From assembly GCF_003268775.1 (NCBI RefSeq), contig NZ_QLSU01000032.1:44763-108762 (forward strand): a stretch of DNA of 64,000 nucleotides, in the 5' to 3' direction. This DNA comes from Paraburkholderia unamae. Lineage in GTDB: Bacteria; Pseudomonadota; Gammaproteobacteria; Burkholderiales; Burkholderiaceae. Below are positions 51,548-61,244 of the stretch, one piece after another (the first letter of the stretch is position 1; each line of letters starts with the position of its first letter). The notes beneath the pieces are model-generated. The model was not told the origin of the DNA. It saw only the letters and a list, made by a program, of their open reading frames with translations, and did no database searches. A program made the translations under genes and the position numbers.

Positions 51548-53647
51548 TTATTGCTGTGCAGGCGGCTGCTCCATGCCGTTGTGGCGCAGCAGCGCGTCGA
51601 TGTTCGGTTCGCGGCCGCGGAAGGCCTTGAACGATTCCATCGCCGGGCGGCTGCCGCCCACTTCGAGAATCTCCTTGCGGTAGCGCGTGCCGGTTGCTTC
51701 GTCGAGCACGCTCGACTTCGCGGCCTGCGCGGCCTCTTCGAATGCCGCGTAAGCGTCGGCGGACAGCACCTCTGCCCACTTGTAGCTGTAGTAGCCAGCC
51801 GCATAGCCGCCCGCGAAGATATGGCTGAACGTATTCGGCCAGCGCGAGAACGCCGCTTGCGGAATGACGTGGTAGCGCTCGTTGATCTCGCGCGCGATGT
51901 CGTTCACGGTCTTGCCCTTCGAGGCGTCGAAGTCCACGTGCAGCGCCATGTCGAACATCGAGAACACGATCTGGCGCAGCGTGCCGAGCCCGCTCTGGAA
52001 GTTCTTCGCCGCGAGCATCTTGTCGAAGAGTTCGCGCGGCAGCGGCTTGGCGGTTTCGACATGCGAACTCATCTCGCGCACGACGTCCCACTCCCAGCAG
52101 AAGTTTTCCATGAACTGCGAGGGCAGCTCGACCGCGTCCCACTCCACGCCATTGATGCCCGACACCGCCAGTTCGTCCACGCGCGTGAGCATGTGATGCA
52201 GGCCGTGGCCGAACTCGTGGAACAGCGTGATGACTTCGTCGTGCGTGAAGCAGGCGGGGCGCCCGCCCACGGGCGCGGAGAAGTTGCAGGTGAGGTAGGC
52301 GACGGGCGTTTGCACGCCGTTGTCTTCGAGCTTGCGGCGCGAGCGCGCGTCGTCCATCCATGCGCCGCCGCGCTTGCCTTCACGTGCGTAGAGATCGAGA
52401 TAGAACTGCGCGACGAGCGTGCCGTCCGCGTTCTCGACGCGGAAGAAGCGCACGTCGGGATTCCATACCGGCGCGCTGTCGGGGCGGATACGCACGCCGA
52501 ACAGCGTTTCCGTGACCTTGAAGAGGCCCTGAAGCACGAAGTCTTCCGGGAAATACTGCTTGACCTCGTTTTCCGAGAACGAGTAGCGCTTCTGGCGCAG
52601 GCGCTCGGCGGCGAACGCCATGTCCCACGGCTCGATCTGCGTGAGGCCCAGTTCGCTCGCGGCGAATTCGCGCAGCTCTTCCCAGTCCTTTTCGGCGTGC
52701 GGGCGCGCACGCGTGGCGAGGTCTTCGAGGAAGCTCATCACCTGGGCCGGCGTTTCGGCCATCTTCGGCGTGAGCGAGACTTCGGCGAAGTTGTTGTAGC
52801 CGAGCATCTTCGCTTCCTCGGCGCGCAGCTTCAACTGCTCGGCGACGATTTCCGTGTTGTCCCATTCGGCCTTGCCCGCGCCGTAGACCGGCCCGAGCTC
52901 CGAGGCGCGCGTGACATAGGCACGGTACATCGTTTCGCGCATCGCGCGATTTTCCGAATACTGGAGCACCGGAAAGTACGAGGGAAAGTGCAGCGTGAAC
53001 TTCCAGCCTTCCTTGTTCTCGCGTTCAGCGGCTTCGCGCGCGGCGGCGATCACGTCCTCGGGCAGGCCCGCGAGTTCCGCTTCGCTCGCGGCGTAGAACG
53101 CGTAGCCGTTGGTCGCGTCGAGCACGTGGTCGGAGAAGGCTTTGGCGAGCGCGGCCTGGCGCTCCTGGAGTTCGGCAAAGCGCGGCTTCTGGTCTTCGGG
53201 GAGTTCCGCGCCGGAGAGACGGAAGTCGCGCACCGCGTTGTCGAGAATCTTTTTGCGCTCGCCCGAGAGCAGCTCGAACGAGTTGTGAGTCGTGATGGCC
53301 TTGTACTTCTTGAAGAGTTCGAGGTTCTGGCCGACGCTCGACCAGAACTCGGTCACGCGCGGCAGGTTCTCGCCGTGGGCGGCGCGCAGTTCCGGCGTAT
53401 CGGCAACGGCGTTCAGGTGGCCGATCACGCCCCAGGCGCGCGAGAGCGGCTCGCTCGCGCGCTCGACCGGCTCGACCACGTCGTCCCACTGCGCGGGCGT
53501 CATGGGCTGCGCGGCGCGCTCCACGGCGGACTTGGCGTTCGCGAGCAGCACGTCGAGCGCGGGCGTGACGTGCTCGGGGCGAATTTCGCCAAAGCGCGGC
53601 AGGCCGGTGAAATCGAGGAGCGGATTGTCGGAGGGGGTAGTAGCCAT
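51548..53647 (-). CDS. prlC: Oligopeptidase A (PrlC), M3 metallopeptidase
   Basis: A 699-aa cytoplasmic zinc peptidase that clears signal peptides and short peptides. The zinc site HEFGH is at residues 477-481 (LFHEFGHGLHHM), with the downstream Glu ligand region GVEWDAVELPSQFMENFCWE. The start at 53647 (MATTPSDNPLL) follows AGGAAGCATC. The frame is open 34 codons further upstream without translation signals. folD lies upstream on the same strand, but its terminator separates the two. Confidence 0.96.
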   Translation of the reverse strand: MATTPSDNPLLDFTGLPRFGEIRPEHVTPALDVLLANAKSAVERAAQPMTPAQWDDVVEPVERASEPLSRAWGVIGHLNAVADTPELRAAHGENLPRVTEFWSSVGQNLELFKKYKAITTHNSFELLSGERKKILDNAVRDFRLSGAELPEDQKPRFAELQERQAALAKAFSDHVLDATNGYAFYAASEAELAGLPEDVIAAAREAAERENKEGWKFTLHFPSYFPVLQYSENRAMRETMYRAYVTRASELGPVYGAGKAEWDNTEIVAEQLKLRAEEAKMLGYNNFAEVSLTPKMAETPAQVMSFLEDLATRARPHAEKDWEELREFAASELGLTQIEPWDMAFAAERLRQKRYSFSENEVKQYFPEDFVLQGLFKVTETLFGVRIRPDSAPVWNPDVRFFRVENADGTLVAQFYLDLYAREGKRGGAWMDDARSRRKLEDNGVQTPVAYLTCNFSAPVGGRPACFTHDEVITLFHEFGHGLHHMLTRVDELAVSGINGVEWDAVELPSQFMENFCWEWDVVREMSSHVETAKPLPRELFDKMLAAKNFQSGLGTLRQIVFSMFDMALHVDFDASKGKTVNDIAREINERYHVIPQAAFSRWPNTFSHIFAGGYAAGYYSYKWAEVLSADAYAAFEEAAQAAKSSVLDEATGTRYRKEILEVGGSRPAMESFKAFRGREPNIDALLRHNGMEQPPAQQ

Positions 53648-53820
53648 GATGCTTCCTGTTCCTGTCTGTCGCGGGTGAGGGGACCGGGGCGCGGCATGCT
53701 CGCGCACGCCCGATACACGGATTATTGGGGCGCCAGGCGCGCTTTCCAACCGGGTGATCCGAGCAAATTAACAGATGTCAGGGGGCGGTGGCACAATCCC
53801 GGCCCGCGTGGCGAGGCCGC

Positions 53821-53851
53821 AAAAAAGAAAAGCGGCCCGCGATGGGCCGCT
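53821..53851 (-). terminator. Terminator of folD
   Basis: AGCGGCCC/GGGCCGCT stem (53831-53838/53844-53851). On the minus strand it is followed by a T-rich run (complement of AAAAAAGAAA, 53821-53830). Confidence 0.88.
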
Positions 53852-53889
53852 TCGGGAACGTCATGCTGCGATGCGCGGTCGCAGGGCGC

Positions 53890-54744
53890 TCACACGCCGG
53901 CGGCGCGCTCCGCCGCTTCGATCGTGTTCACGAGCAGCATCGTGATGGTCATCGGGCCGACGCCGCCCGGCACCGGCGTGATGAAACCGGCCACTTCCTT
54001 CAGACCCGCGAAATCGACGTCGCCGCAAAGCTTGCCGTTGTCGTCGCGGTTCATGCCCACGTCGATCACGGCGGCGCCGGGTTTGATCATGTCGGCGGTC
54101 AGCACGTTGCGCTTGCCGACCGCGGCAACCACGACGTCGGCGTCGCGCGTGTGCTTCGCGAGGTCGCGCGTCTTGCTGTGGCAGATCGTGACCGTCGCGC
54201 CCTTTTCGAGCAGCAGCAGCGCCATCGGCTTGCCGACGATGTTCGAGCGGCCGATCACCACGGCGTTCGCGCCTTCGAGGGGAATCTTGTACTCCTCGAA
54301 CATCTTCATCACGCCATAGGGCGTACACGGGCGAAAGAGCGGCTGGCCCGTCATGAGCGCGCCCGCGTTGGCCACGTGAAAACCGTCCACGTCCTTTTCG
54401 GGCGCGATCGCCTCGATCACCTTGTGGCTGTCGATGTGCTTCGGCAGCGGCAGTTGCACGAGAATGCCGTTGATTTTCGGGTCGCGGTTCAGCTCGTCGA
54501 TGCGCTTGAGCAGGTCGGCTTCGGAAAGCGACTCCGGGTAGCGGTCGTACGACGAGTAGAGGCCGTTGTCTTCGCAGGCCTTGATCTTGTTGCGCACGTA
54601 GACTTCGCTCGCCGGATTGTCGCCGACCAGCACGACGGCGAGTCCCGGCTGATGGCCGCGGGCGGTGAGGGCGGCGGCGCGCGTGGCGACGTCGGCGCGC
54701 AGTTTCTTGGAGAGGGCGTTGCCGTCGATGATAGTGGCAGTCAT
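53890..54744 (-). CDS. folD: Methylenetetrahydrofolate dehydrogenase/cyclohydrolase FolD
   Basis: A 284-aa bifunctional one-carbon enzyme interconverting 5,10-methylene-THF and 10-formyl-THF with NADP. Motifs are GLAVVLVGDNPASEVYVRNK (containing the YxxxK active-site pair), GILVQLPLPKHID, the NADP loop VIGRSNIVGKPMALLLL and the C-terminal PVPGGVGPMTI. Length and motif order are standard. ATG at 54744. Confidence 0.98.
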   Translation of the reverse strand: MTATIIDGNALSKKLRADVATRAAALTARGHQPGLAVVLVGDNPASEVYVRNKIKACEDNGLYSSYDRYPESLSEADLLKRIDELNRDPKINGILVQLPLPKHIDSHKVIEAIAPEKDVDGFHVANAGALMTGQPLFRPCTPYGVMKMFEEYKIPLEGANAVVIGRSNIVGKPMALLLLEKGATVTICHSKTRDLAKHTRDADVVVAAVGKRNVLTADMIKPGAAVIDVGMNRDDNGKLCGDVDFAGLKEVAGFITPVPGGVGPMTITMLLVNTIEAAERAAGV

Positions 54745-55016
54745 GGTCGGTCGAGGTCGAGTGTGGGCGATGCGAGGACGCGTAGGCGCGAGCGCTGGCG
54801 CGCGTAGGGCGCGGGCGAGCGTTGTAGGGCCGCAGCCGTAGCGAAGGCCGACATTATAACCGCGCGACGGGGCGCGTTCCGGCCGCTATGGACGGCGAAC
54901 GGCGAAGACGGGCGAGGAAGGCCGCATGCGGCCGAAGGAGGGGGGCAGCGCGGCGACACGCCGCAAGCCGCATTCGCGCGCATCACGGCGCGCGAATGCA
55001 GCAAGAGGCCGCGCGC

Positions 55017-55664
55017 TTACTGCTGCGCTTGTTGCGGCTTGTTGGAGAGTGCGAGACGCAGCAGGTCGGCGACCGTGTTGACGTTGAGCTTCTCCATGAT
55101 GTTGGCGCGGTGCGCCTCCACCGTCTTGATGCTGATGCCGAGGTCGTCGGCGATCTGCTTGTTCAGGCGCCCTGCGATGATGCGCTCGAGCACCTGGTGC
55201 TCACGCGCCGTGAGCTTGCCGAGTCGCTCGGCGGCGGCGCGCTGTTGCTGCACGTTGGTGCTTTCGTTGCGCGCCTTGTCGAGCATGCGCTCGACGAGCT
55301 TGCGCAGTTCGGCTTCGTCGAAGGGCTTCTCGATGAAGTCCATCGCGCCCTTCTTCATGGTCGAAACGGCCATCGGCACGTCGCCGTGACCCGTCACGAA
55401 GATGATGGGCAGCGAGGCGTTTTCGGCGATCAGGCGCTCCTGCAACTCGAGGCCGCTCATGCCGGACATGCGCACGTCGAGAATCAGGCAGGCGATCTGC
55501 CCGGCCTGCTGCGCCGGTTGGTATGCCTCGAGGAACTCCTCCGCGCTATTGAAACACTGGACGCGGTAGCCGTTCGCTTCGAGGAGCCAACGCAGGGAAT
55601 CTCGTACGGCCTCGTCGTCATCGACAACAAAGACGGTTTCCTGGGTGGTGACTGGGCTGTTCAT
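55017..55664 (-). CDS. FixJ-family response regulator
   Basis: A 215-aa two-domain regulator. The receiver domain has Asp 63 (CLILDVRMSGMSG) and the switch residue region FVTGHGDVPMAV. The LuxR-type helix-turn-helix is LTAREHQVLERIIAGRLNKQIADDLGISIKTVEAHRANIMEKL. Its ATG overlaps the kinase stop (ATGA, 55661-55664), so the pair is translationally coupled. Likely targets include the divergent pyruvate dehydrogenase operon or respiratory genes; no target site could be identified. Confidence 0.94.
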   Translation of the reverse strand: MNSPVTTQETVFVVDDDEAVRDSLRWLLEANGYRVQCFNSAEEFLEAYQPAQQAGQIACLILDVRMSGMSGLELQERLIAENASLPIIFVTGHGDVPMAVSTMKKGAMDFIEKPFDEAELRKLVERMLDKARNESTNVQQQRAAAERLGKLTAREHQVLERIIAGRLNKQIADDLGISIKTVEAHRANIMEKLNVNTVADLLRLALSNKPQQAQQ

Positions 55665-58174
55665 GGCTCTCCCGTAACGGTTTGTGGAGTCGGTTCGTCG
55701 GCGCTCCGCGAGGGGTTGTCCGATTCGCCGATAGGCAGACTGCAATGGAACGTTGCACCGCTGATGTGGCCGTCGGATTCGACGTTGTTGACCACCCAGA
55801 GGCGCCCGCGGTGCGATTCGATGATGGAGCGGCAGATGTTCAGGCCCATGCCCATGCCGTCCGATTTGGTGCTGTAGAAAGGCTCGAAGAGGCGCTCGGC
55901 CGTGGCTTCGTCCACGCCGGGGCCCTGGTCCACGACGCTGATGCACACGTTGCCGCCTTCGCGCTTCACGATCACGCGGATCACGGGGTCGATGGCGTTC
56001 GGGCGGGCGTCGGCCATGGCTTCGGCGGCGTTCTTCAGCAGGTTCACGAGCACCTGCTCGATCAGCACCGGATCGACGTAGATCACCGGCATGCGCGAGC
56101 GCATGTCGGTCACGATGCGGATGCGGCGCTTGCGCGCTTCGATTTCGGCGAGGCCCACGGCGTCGGCGACGATATCGGCGACGCGCGCGGCCTGCCGCTT
56201 CGGCTCGGAGCGCTTCACGAATTCGCGGATGCGCTTGATGATCATGCCGGCGCGCACGGCCTGCTGCGCCGTTTTTTCGAGCGCGGGCAACAGGTTCTCG
56301 GGTGCGCCGCGGCCCGACTTCACGAGCGCGACGGTGCCCGAGGCATAGTTGTTGATCGCGGCGAGCGGCTGGTTCAGTTCGTGCGCGAGCGACGAGGCCA
56401 TTTCGCCCATCGTCATCAGGCGGCTCGTGAACTGGAGCTTTTCGTCCTGCTGGCGGGCCAGTTCCTGGGCCTGCTTGCGCGTGGTGATGTCGGTTGCGAT
56501 CTGCATCTGCGCGAGGTGGCCGTCCACCCACTGGATGTACTGGCGGCGCACTTCGAACCACTTCTGGATGCTCTCGACGTAGACCTCCTGCGCGTCCGCC
56601 GTGCTCTCGGTGAGTGCGGTGGCGGGCAGGCCCGCGAAGGCGTCGACCATGTCGATCGAGTCCGAGGAGGCGCTGGCCGAATCGAAGCCGCCGCCGCCCG
56701 CGAGTTCCAGGTGGCCGTCCGGGCGGATACCGAACAGGTGGCGGTAGTAGCGGTTCGCGAACAACAGCTCGGCTTCGTCGGCGGCGAGCACCGACACCGC
56801 GGCGTCGAGGCTTTCGAGCACCGTGGTGAAGCGCTCGTGCGCGGCGGCGAGTTCTTCACGCGCGCGCTTGGGTTCGGTGATGTCGGTCATCGACGACATC
56901 CAGCCGGTCTGACGGCCCGAACTGTCGATGAGCGGCGAGACATAAAGCCGCGCATGGAACTGCGAGGCGTCCTTGCGGCGCACGCGCAACTCGAAGCCCG
57001 AGGAGGGCGCCTTGCCGCGCAGCGTCATGTCGAGCTGGCGCTGCATTTCGGGGTAGGCGTCGCGCGGCCAGTAGGGGAACGGCGCGTTCTTGCCCACGAG
57101 GTCGCTTTCGTCCCAGCCAGTCATGCGGCAGAAGGCCGGGTTCACGTGCGTGATGCGGCCGTGCATGTCGAGCACGCGCATGCCGATCAGCACCGAGTTT
57201 TCCATCGCGCGGCGGAAGAACGCTTCGGCATAGAGCGCCTGCTGCGCCTCGAAGCGCTGGCGCGTGTGCTTCCAGAGGCTCCAGAGGCTCCACAGCACGA
57301 AGCACGACAGTCCCGCGACCAGCCACACGAGCGTGTTGTTCGTGAAGTTGGTCATCTGCGGGTACGAGTACACACGTACCGAAATGCCCTGGCCCGGCGG
57401 GTCGAGCGGCAGGTCGTAATAGACGTCGCGCGGCAGGCGCGGGCGCGTGGAGGTGGTGGCGAGCTCGCGGTTGTTCGCGTCGAGTATCGAGATCTTGTAC
57501 TTGGCCGACAGCTCGGGCGGGATGTCGTGCTTCAGGATGCCTTCGACCGAGAACACGGCCGCGATCGAACCAAGGAATTCCCGATCGCGGTATACCGGCG
57601 TTTGCAGCGTGATGTAGCCGTTGCCGACGTCGTCGTAAATGAGCGGCGAATACACCTGGCGGCGCGTGGCGCGCGCTTCGGCGAAGGCGGCTTTCACGGC
57701 CTCGTCCATTTGCGCGTCGTTGGGCTTGGCCAGGCGCTGGCCGAAGACCGGCATGGCCGTGTTGGGCCAGCGGGGCTCCTCCTGGCTCGTGTACCAGTTG
57801 AGATAGAGGATCTCGGGATGGCCCTGCATGATGTCCGTGGTGGACGTCTGGAAATACTCAGGGTCGCTGTGGCCGGCCGCCAGATCGCGCGCGAGCGCCT
57901 GCAACTGCTCCTGCGCGCCTGTCATGGAAAGCCGGATCTGTTGCTGGGCCCACGCCACATTGCGGTAGAGCGTGTCTTCCTGCTGCTGCTGCTCGCGGCG
58001 GTTCAGGCTCCACAAGATCAGGCTCATGACGATCAGGAACACGAGGATCGACAGGAGCGGCGTCAGCAAATAGGAATTCGACCACCAGGGTCCGTGGTGC
58101 CAGCGGGACGGCGACGACTCGCCAGGCGTTCCGGGCGGGCGTGCCGAGCGTGCGAAAAGCCGTTCGGTCAACAT
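55661..58174 (-). CDS. PAS-containing sensor histidine kinase (FixL/DctB-like)
   Basis: An 837-aa membrane kinase. The first transmembrane helix is about residues 37-58 and a periplasmic Cache-like sensor domain spans about 60-290. A second helix lies near 291-310 (TLVWLVAGLSCFVLWSLWSL). A PAS/PAC region (about 330-445; HVNPAFCRMTGWDESDLVGK) and a second PAS-like segment follow. The phosphoacceptor His 598 is in SSLAHELNQPLAAINNYASG. The ATP site shows NLLKNAAEAM and DQGPGVDEATAERLFEPFYS. I see no clear haem-ligand His in the first PAS, so oxygen sensing as in FixL is not supported; an external ligand is more likely. Confidence 0.93.
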   Translation of the reverse strand: MLTERLFARSARPPGTPGESSPSRWHHGPWWSNSYLLTPLLSILVFLIVMSLILWSLNRREQQQQEDTLYRNVAWAQQQIRLSMTGAQEQLQALARDLAAGHSDPEYFQTSTTDIMQGHPEILYLNWYTSQEEPRWPNTAMPVFGQRLAKPNDAQMDEAVKAAFAEARATRRQVYSPLIYDDVGNGYITLQTPVYRDREFLGSIAAVFSVEGILKHDIPPELSAKYKISILDANNRELATTSTRPRLPRDVYYDLPLDPPGQGISVRVYSYPQMTNFTNNTLVWLVAGLSCFVLWSLWSLWKHTRQRFEAQQALYAEAFFRRAMENSVLIGMRVLDMHGRITHVNPAFCRMTGWDESDLVGKNAPFPYWPRDAYPEMQRQLDMTLRGKAPSSGFELRVRRKDASQFHARLYVSPLIDSSGRQTGWMSSMTDITEPKRAREELAAAHERFTTVLESLDAAVSVLAADEAELLFANRYYRHLFGIRPDGHLELAGGGGFDSASASSDSIDMVDAFAGLPATALTESTADAQEVYVESIQKWFEVRRQYIQWVDGHLAQMQIATDITTRKQAQELARQQDEKLQFTSRLMTMGEMASSLAHELNQPLAAINNYASGTVALVKSGRGAPENLLPALEKTAQQAVRAGMIIKRIREFVKRSEPKRQAARVADIVADAVGLAEIEARKRRIRIVTDMRSRMPVIYVDPVLIEQVLVNLLKNAAEAMADARPNAIDPVIRVIVKREGGNVCISVVDQGPGVDEATAERLFEPFYSTKSDGMGMGLNICRSIIESHRGRLWVVNNVESDGHISGATFHCSLPIGESDNPSRSADEPTPQTVTGEP

Positions 58175-58344
58175 GGCAAGGATTGTAGCTCAGCGTAAGA
58201 CACGGAAATGCCGCGAAAAAAGCAGTAAATCGCCGATAAACGGGTGCAAACTGGCCGTTATCGGCACAAGGGCACGAACGATTAAGCGTGCGGTGCAGCA
58301 ATTTTCCACATTATAAAATCACATCTCGCAATTCGAAAATTTTG

Positions 58345-58374
58345 TTGCGCGACGGTCAGGGGGGTCATTACAAT
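58345..58374 (+). promoter_or_regulatory. Candidate promoter of the aceE operon
   Basis: TTGCGC (58345-58350), an 18-bp spacer and TACAAT (58369-58374) give a leader of about 90 nt to aceE. The region around 58290-58345 is notably AT-rich for this genome. No PdhR-type palindrome was found by eye. Confidence 0.5.
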
Positions 58375-58469
58375 CGCCCGGAAGCTGCTGCGGTTGGCCC
58401 GGTCACGTCTTAAGCGTTGCCGCCCGCATGGTCCGATCAACAGCGTTCCCCTACACCCAGGAGACGAGC

Positions 58470-61166
58470 ATGTCCGCTGTACCCGACGAAGTCCTCAAGT
58501 ACGTTGCCGCCGACAAGGACGAGGATCCCCAGGAAACCGCCGAATGGCTCGAAGCACTCGACGGCGTCATTTCGACTGTCGGCCCTGATCGCGCCCACTA
58601 CCTGATCGAAAAGCAGATCGAGTTCGCCCGCGTGCATGGCGAGCATCTGCCGTTCTCGGCGAACACGCCGTACATCAATACGATCCCCGTCGCCAACCAG
58701 GCCAAGAACCCCGGCGACCAGGACATCGAACACCGTATTCGCTCGTACACGCGCTGGAACGCCATGGCGATGGTCCTGCGCGCGGGCAAGCACACGAACG
58801 TTGGCGGCCATATCGCCTCGTTCGCGTCGGCGGCCACGCTCTATGACGTCGGCTACAACCACTTCTGGCATGCGCCTTCCGCCGAGCACGGCGGCGACCT
58901 CGTGTTCGTGCAGGGCCACTCGTCGCCGGGCGTCTACTCGCGCGCGTTCCTGCTTGGCCGTCTCTCCGAGAACCAGCTCGACAACTTCCGCCAGGAAGTG
59001 GACGGCGGCGGCATTTCGTCGTATCCGCACCCGTGGCTGATGCCGGACTTCTGGCAGTTCCCGACCGTCTCGATGGGTCTCGGCCCGATCATGGCGATCT
59101 ATCAGGCGCGCTTCATGAAGTACATGCAGGCGCGCGGCATCACGAAGACCGAAGGCCGCAAGGTCTGGGCCTTCCTCGGCGACGGCGAAACGGACGAGCC
59201 GGAATCGCTCGGCGCGATCGGCATGGCCGGCCGCGAGCGTCTGGACAACCTCGTGTTCGTCATCAACTGCAACTTGCAGCGTCTGGACGGCCCGGTGCGC
59301 GGCAACGGCAAGATCATCCAGGAACTCGAAAGCGAGTTCCGCGGCGCCGGCTGGAACGTCATCAAGGTCATCTGGGGATCGCGCTGGGACGCGCTCTTCG
59401 CGCGCGACAAGTCGGGCGCGCTGATGCGCCGCATGATGGACGTGGTCGACGGCGAGTACCAGACGTACAAGTCGGAGTCGGGCGCCTACGTGCGCGAGCA
59501 CTTCTTCAACACGCCTGAACTGAAGGCGCTGGTCGCCGACTGGTCCGACGACGACATCTGGAACCTGAACCGCGGCGGCCACGACCCGCACAAGATCTAC
59601 GCGGCGTTCCATCAGGCCCAGCACGCAAAGGGCCAGCCGACCCTGATCCTCGCCAAGACGATCAAGGGCTATGGCATGGGCGAAGCCGGCCAGGCCATGA
59701 ACATCACCCACCAGCAGAAGAAGATGCAGGTGGATCAGCTCAAGAAGTTCCGCGACCAGTTCCGTCTGCCGATCACCGACGAGCAGATCGTCGACGTGCC
59801 GTACCTCACGTTCGAAGAAGGCTCGAAGGAACTCGAATACATGCGCCAGAAGCGCATGGACCTCGGCGGTTACCTGCCCGCGCGCCGCCAGAAGGCGGAA
59901 TCGCTGCCGGTGCCGGCGCTCGACGCGTTCGAGCCGCTGCTCAAGGGCACGGGCGAAGGCCGCGAGATCTCGACGACGATGGCGTTCGTGCGGATCCTGA
60001 ACATCCTGTTGAAGGACAAGGCGCTCGGCAAGCGCGTCGTGCCGATCGTGCCGGACGAGTCGCGTACCTTCGGCATGGAAGGTCTGTTCCGCCAGATCGG
60101 CATCTGGAATCAGGACGGCCAGAAGTACGTGCCGGAAGATTCCGATCAGCTGATGTTCTACAAGGAATCGCAGACCGGCCAGATTTTGCAGGAAGGCATC
60201 AACGAAGCCGGTGGCATGTCGGACTGGATCGCGGCCGCGACGTCGTACTCGACGCACGGCGAGATCATGATCCCGTTCTACATCTTCTACTCGATGTTCG
60301 GCCTCCAGCGTATCGGCGACCTGGTGTGGGCAGCCGGCGACATGCGTTCGCGCGGCTTCCTGCTGGGCGGCACGGCCGGCCGTACGACGCTGAACGGCGA
60401 AGGCTTGCAGCACGAAGACGGCCACTCGCTCCTGTGGGCCGCTTCGGTGCCGAACTGCGTGAACTATGACCCGACGTTCGGCTACGAACTCGCCGTCATC
60501 ATGCAGGACGGTCTGCGCCGCATGGTGCAGAACCAGGAAGACGTGTTCTATTACATCACCGTGATGAACGAGAACTACGAGCACCCGGCGATTCCGCAGG
60601 GCGAGCACGTGGCGGCCGACATCATCAAGGGCATGTACGCGTTCCGCAAGGGTGCCGACAACGCCAAGGCGCCGCGCGTGCAACTGATGGGCGCAGGCAC
60701 GATCTTCAACGAAGTGATCGCCGCCGCCGACCTGCTGAAGAACGACTGGGGCGTCGAAGCCGACCTCTGGAGCGTGCCGAGCTTCACCGAACTGGCCCGC
60801 GAAGGTCACGAAGTCGAGCGCTGGAACCTGCTGCACCCGAGTGAGCCGCGCCGCGAATCGCACGTCGAGAAGCTGCTCAAGGGCACGGAAGGCCCGATCA
60901 TCGCTTCGACCGACTACGTGCGTGCGCTGGTCGACCAGATCCGTGGTCTCGTGCCGCGCAAGTTCGTGGTGCTCGGCACCGACGGCTTCGGCCGTTCGGA
61001 CACGCGTGAGAAGCTGCGTCACTTCTTCGAAGTCGATCGTTACTGGACCACGGTTGCGGCGCTCAATGCGCTCGCGGACGAAGGCAAGATCGAGCGCAAG
61101 GTGGTTGGCGAGGCGATCGCCAAGTACAACCTCGACCCGTCCAAACCCAACCCGATGACCGTCTAA
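58470..61166 (+). CDS. aceE: Pyruvate dehydrogenase E1 component, homodimeric (AceE)
   Basis: An 898-aa thiamin-diphosphate enzyme that decarboxylates pyruvate and reductively acetylates the lipoyl groups of AceF. The TPP-binding motif runs GDGETDEPESLGAIGMAGRE and continues to LDNLVFVINCNLQRLDGPVRGN. The sequence is colinear with E. coli AceE throughout (IPFYIFYSMFGLQRIGDL, LQHEDGHS). CAGGAGACGAGC precedes the ATG at 58470, which defines the start. First gene of aceE-aceF-lpdA. Codon choice is biased as in highly expressed genes. Confidence 0.99.
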   Translation: MSAVPDEVLKYVAADKDEDPQETAEWLEALDGVISTVGPDRAHYLIEKQIEFARVHGEHLPFSANTPYINTIPVANQAKNPGDQDIEHRIRSYTRWNAMAMVLRAGKHTNVGGHIASFASAATLYDVGYNHFWHAPSAEHGGDLVFVQGHSSPGVYSRAFLLGRLSENQLDNFRQEVDGGGISSYPHPWLMPDFWQFPTVSMGLGPIMAIYQARFMKYMQARGITKTEGRKVWAFLGDGETDEPESLGAIGMAGRERLDNLVFVINCNLQRLDGPVRGNGKIIQELESEFRGAGWNVIKVIWGSRWDALFARDKSGALMRRMMDVVDGEYQTYKSESGAYVREHFFNTPELKALVADWSDDDIWNLNRGGHDPHKIYAAFHQAQHAKGQPTLILAKTIKGYGMGEAGQAMNITHQQKKMQVDQLKKFRDQFRLPITDEQIVDVPYLTFEEGSKELEYMRQKRMDLGGYLPARRQKAESLPVPALDAFEPLLKGTGEGREISTTMAFVRILNILLKDKALGKRVVPIVPDESRTFGMEGLFRQIGIWNQDGQKYVPEDSDQLMFYKESQTGQILQEGINEAGGMSDWIAAATSYSTHGEIMIPFYIFYSMFGLQRIGDLVWAAGDMRSRGFLLGGTAGRTTLNGEGLQHEDGHSLLWAASVPNCVNYDPTFGYELAVIMQDGLRRMVQNQEDVFYYITVMNENYEHPAIPQGEHVAADIIKGMYAFRKGADNAKAPRVQLMGAGTIFNEVIAAADLLKNDWGVEADLWSVPSFTELAREGHEVERWNLLHPSEPRRESHVEKLLKGTEGPIIASTDYVRALVDQIRGLVPRKFVVLGTDGFGRSDTREKLRHFFEVDRYWTTVAALNALADEGKIERKVVGEAIAKYNLDPSKPNPMTV

Positions 61167-61190
61167 CCCATCACCCCTGTGCATGGCATG

Positions 61191-61221
61191 CACGCCTCCC
61201 CGAAGCGGGGAGGCGTGTTTT
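61191..61221 (+). terminator. Intercistronic hairpin between aceE and aceF
   Basis: Perfect 11-bp stem CACGCCTCCCC/GGGGAGGCGTG (61191-61201/61207-61217), 5-nt loop, then four T. It looks like a terminator but lies inside an operon whose products are needed in balance. It may be a partial terminator or a 3'-end stabiliser of aceE mRNA. Confidence 0.75.
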
Positions 61222-61244
61222 ATGCGGCCCCGGAGACACTAACA

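Noticed and set aside
58437..61193. 918-codon minus-strand frame opposite aceE
   Set aside because: Mirror of a highly biased gene; no recognisable domain and no ribosome binding site.
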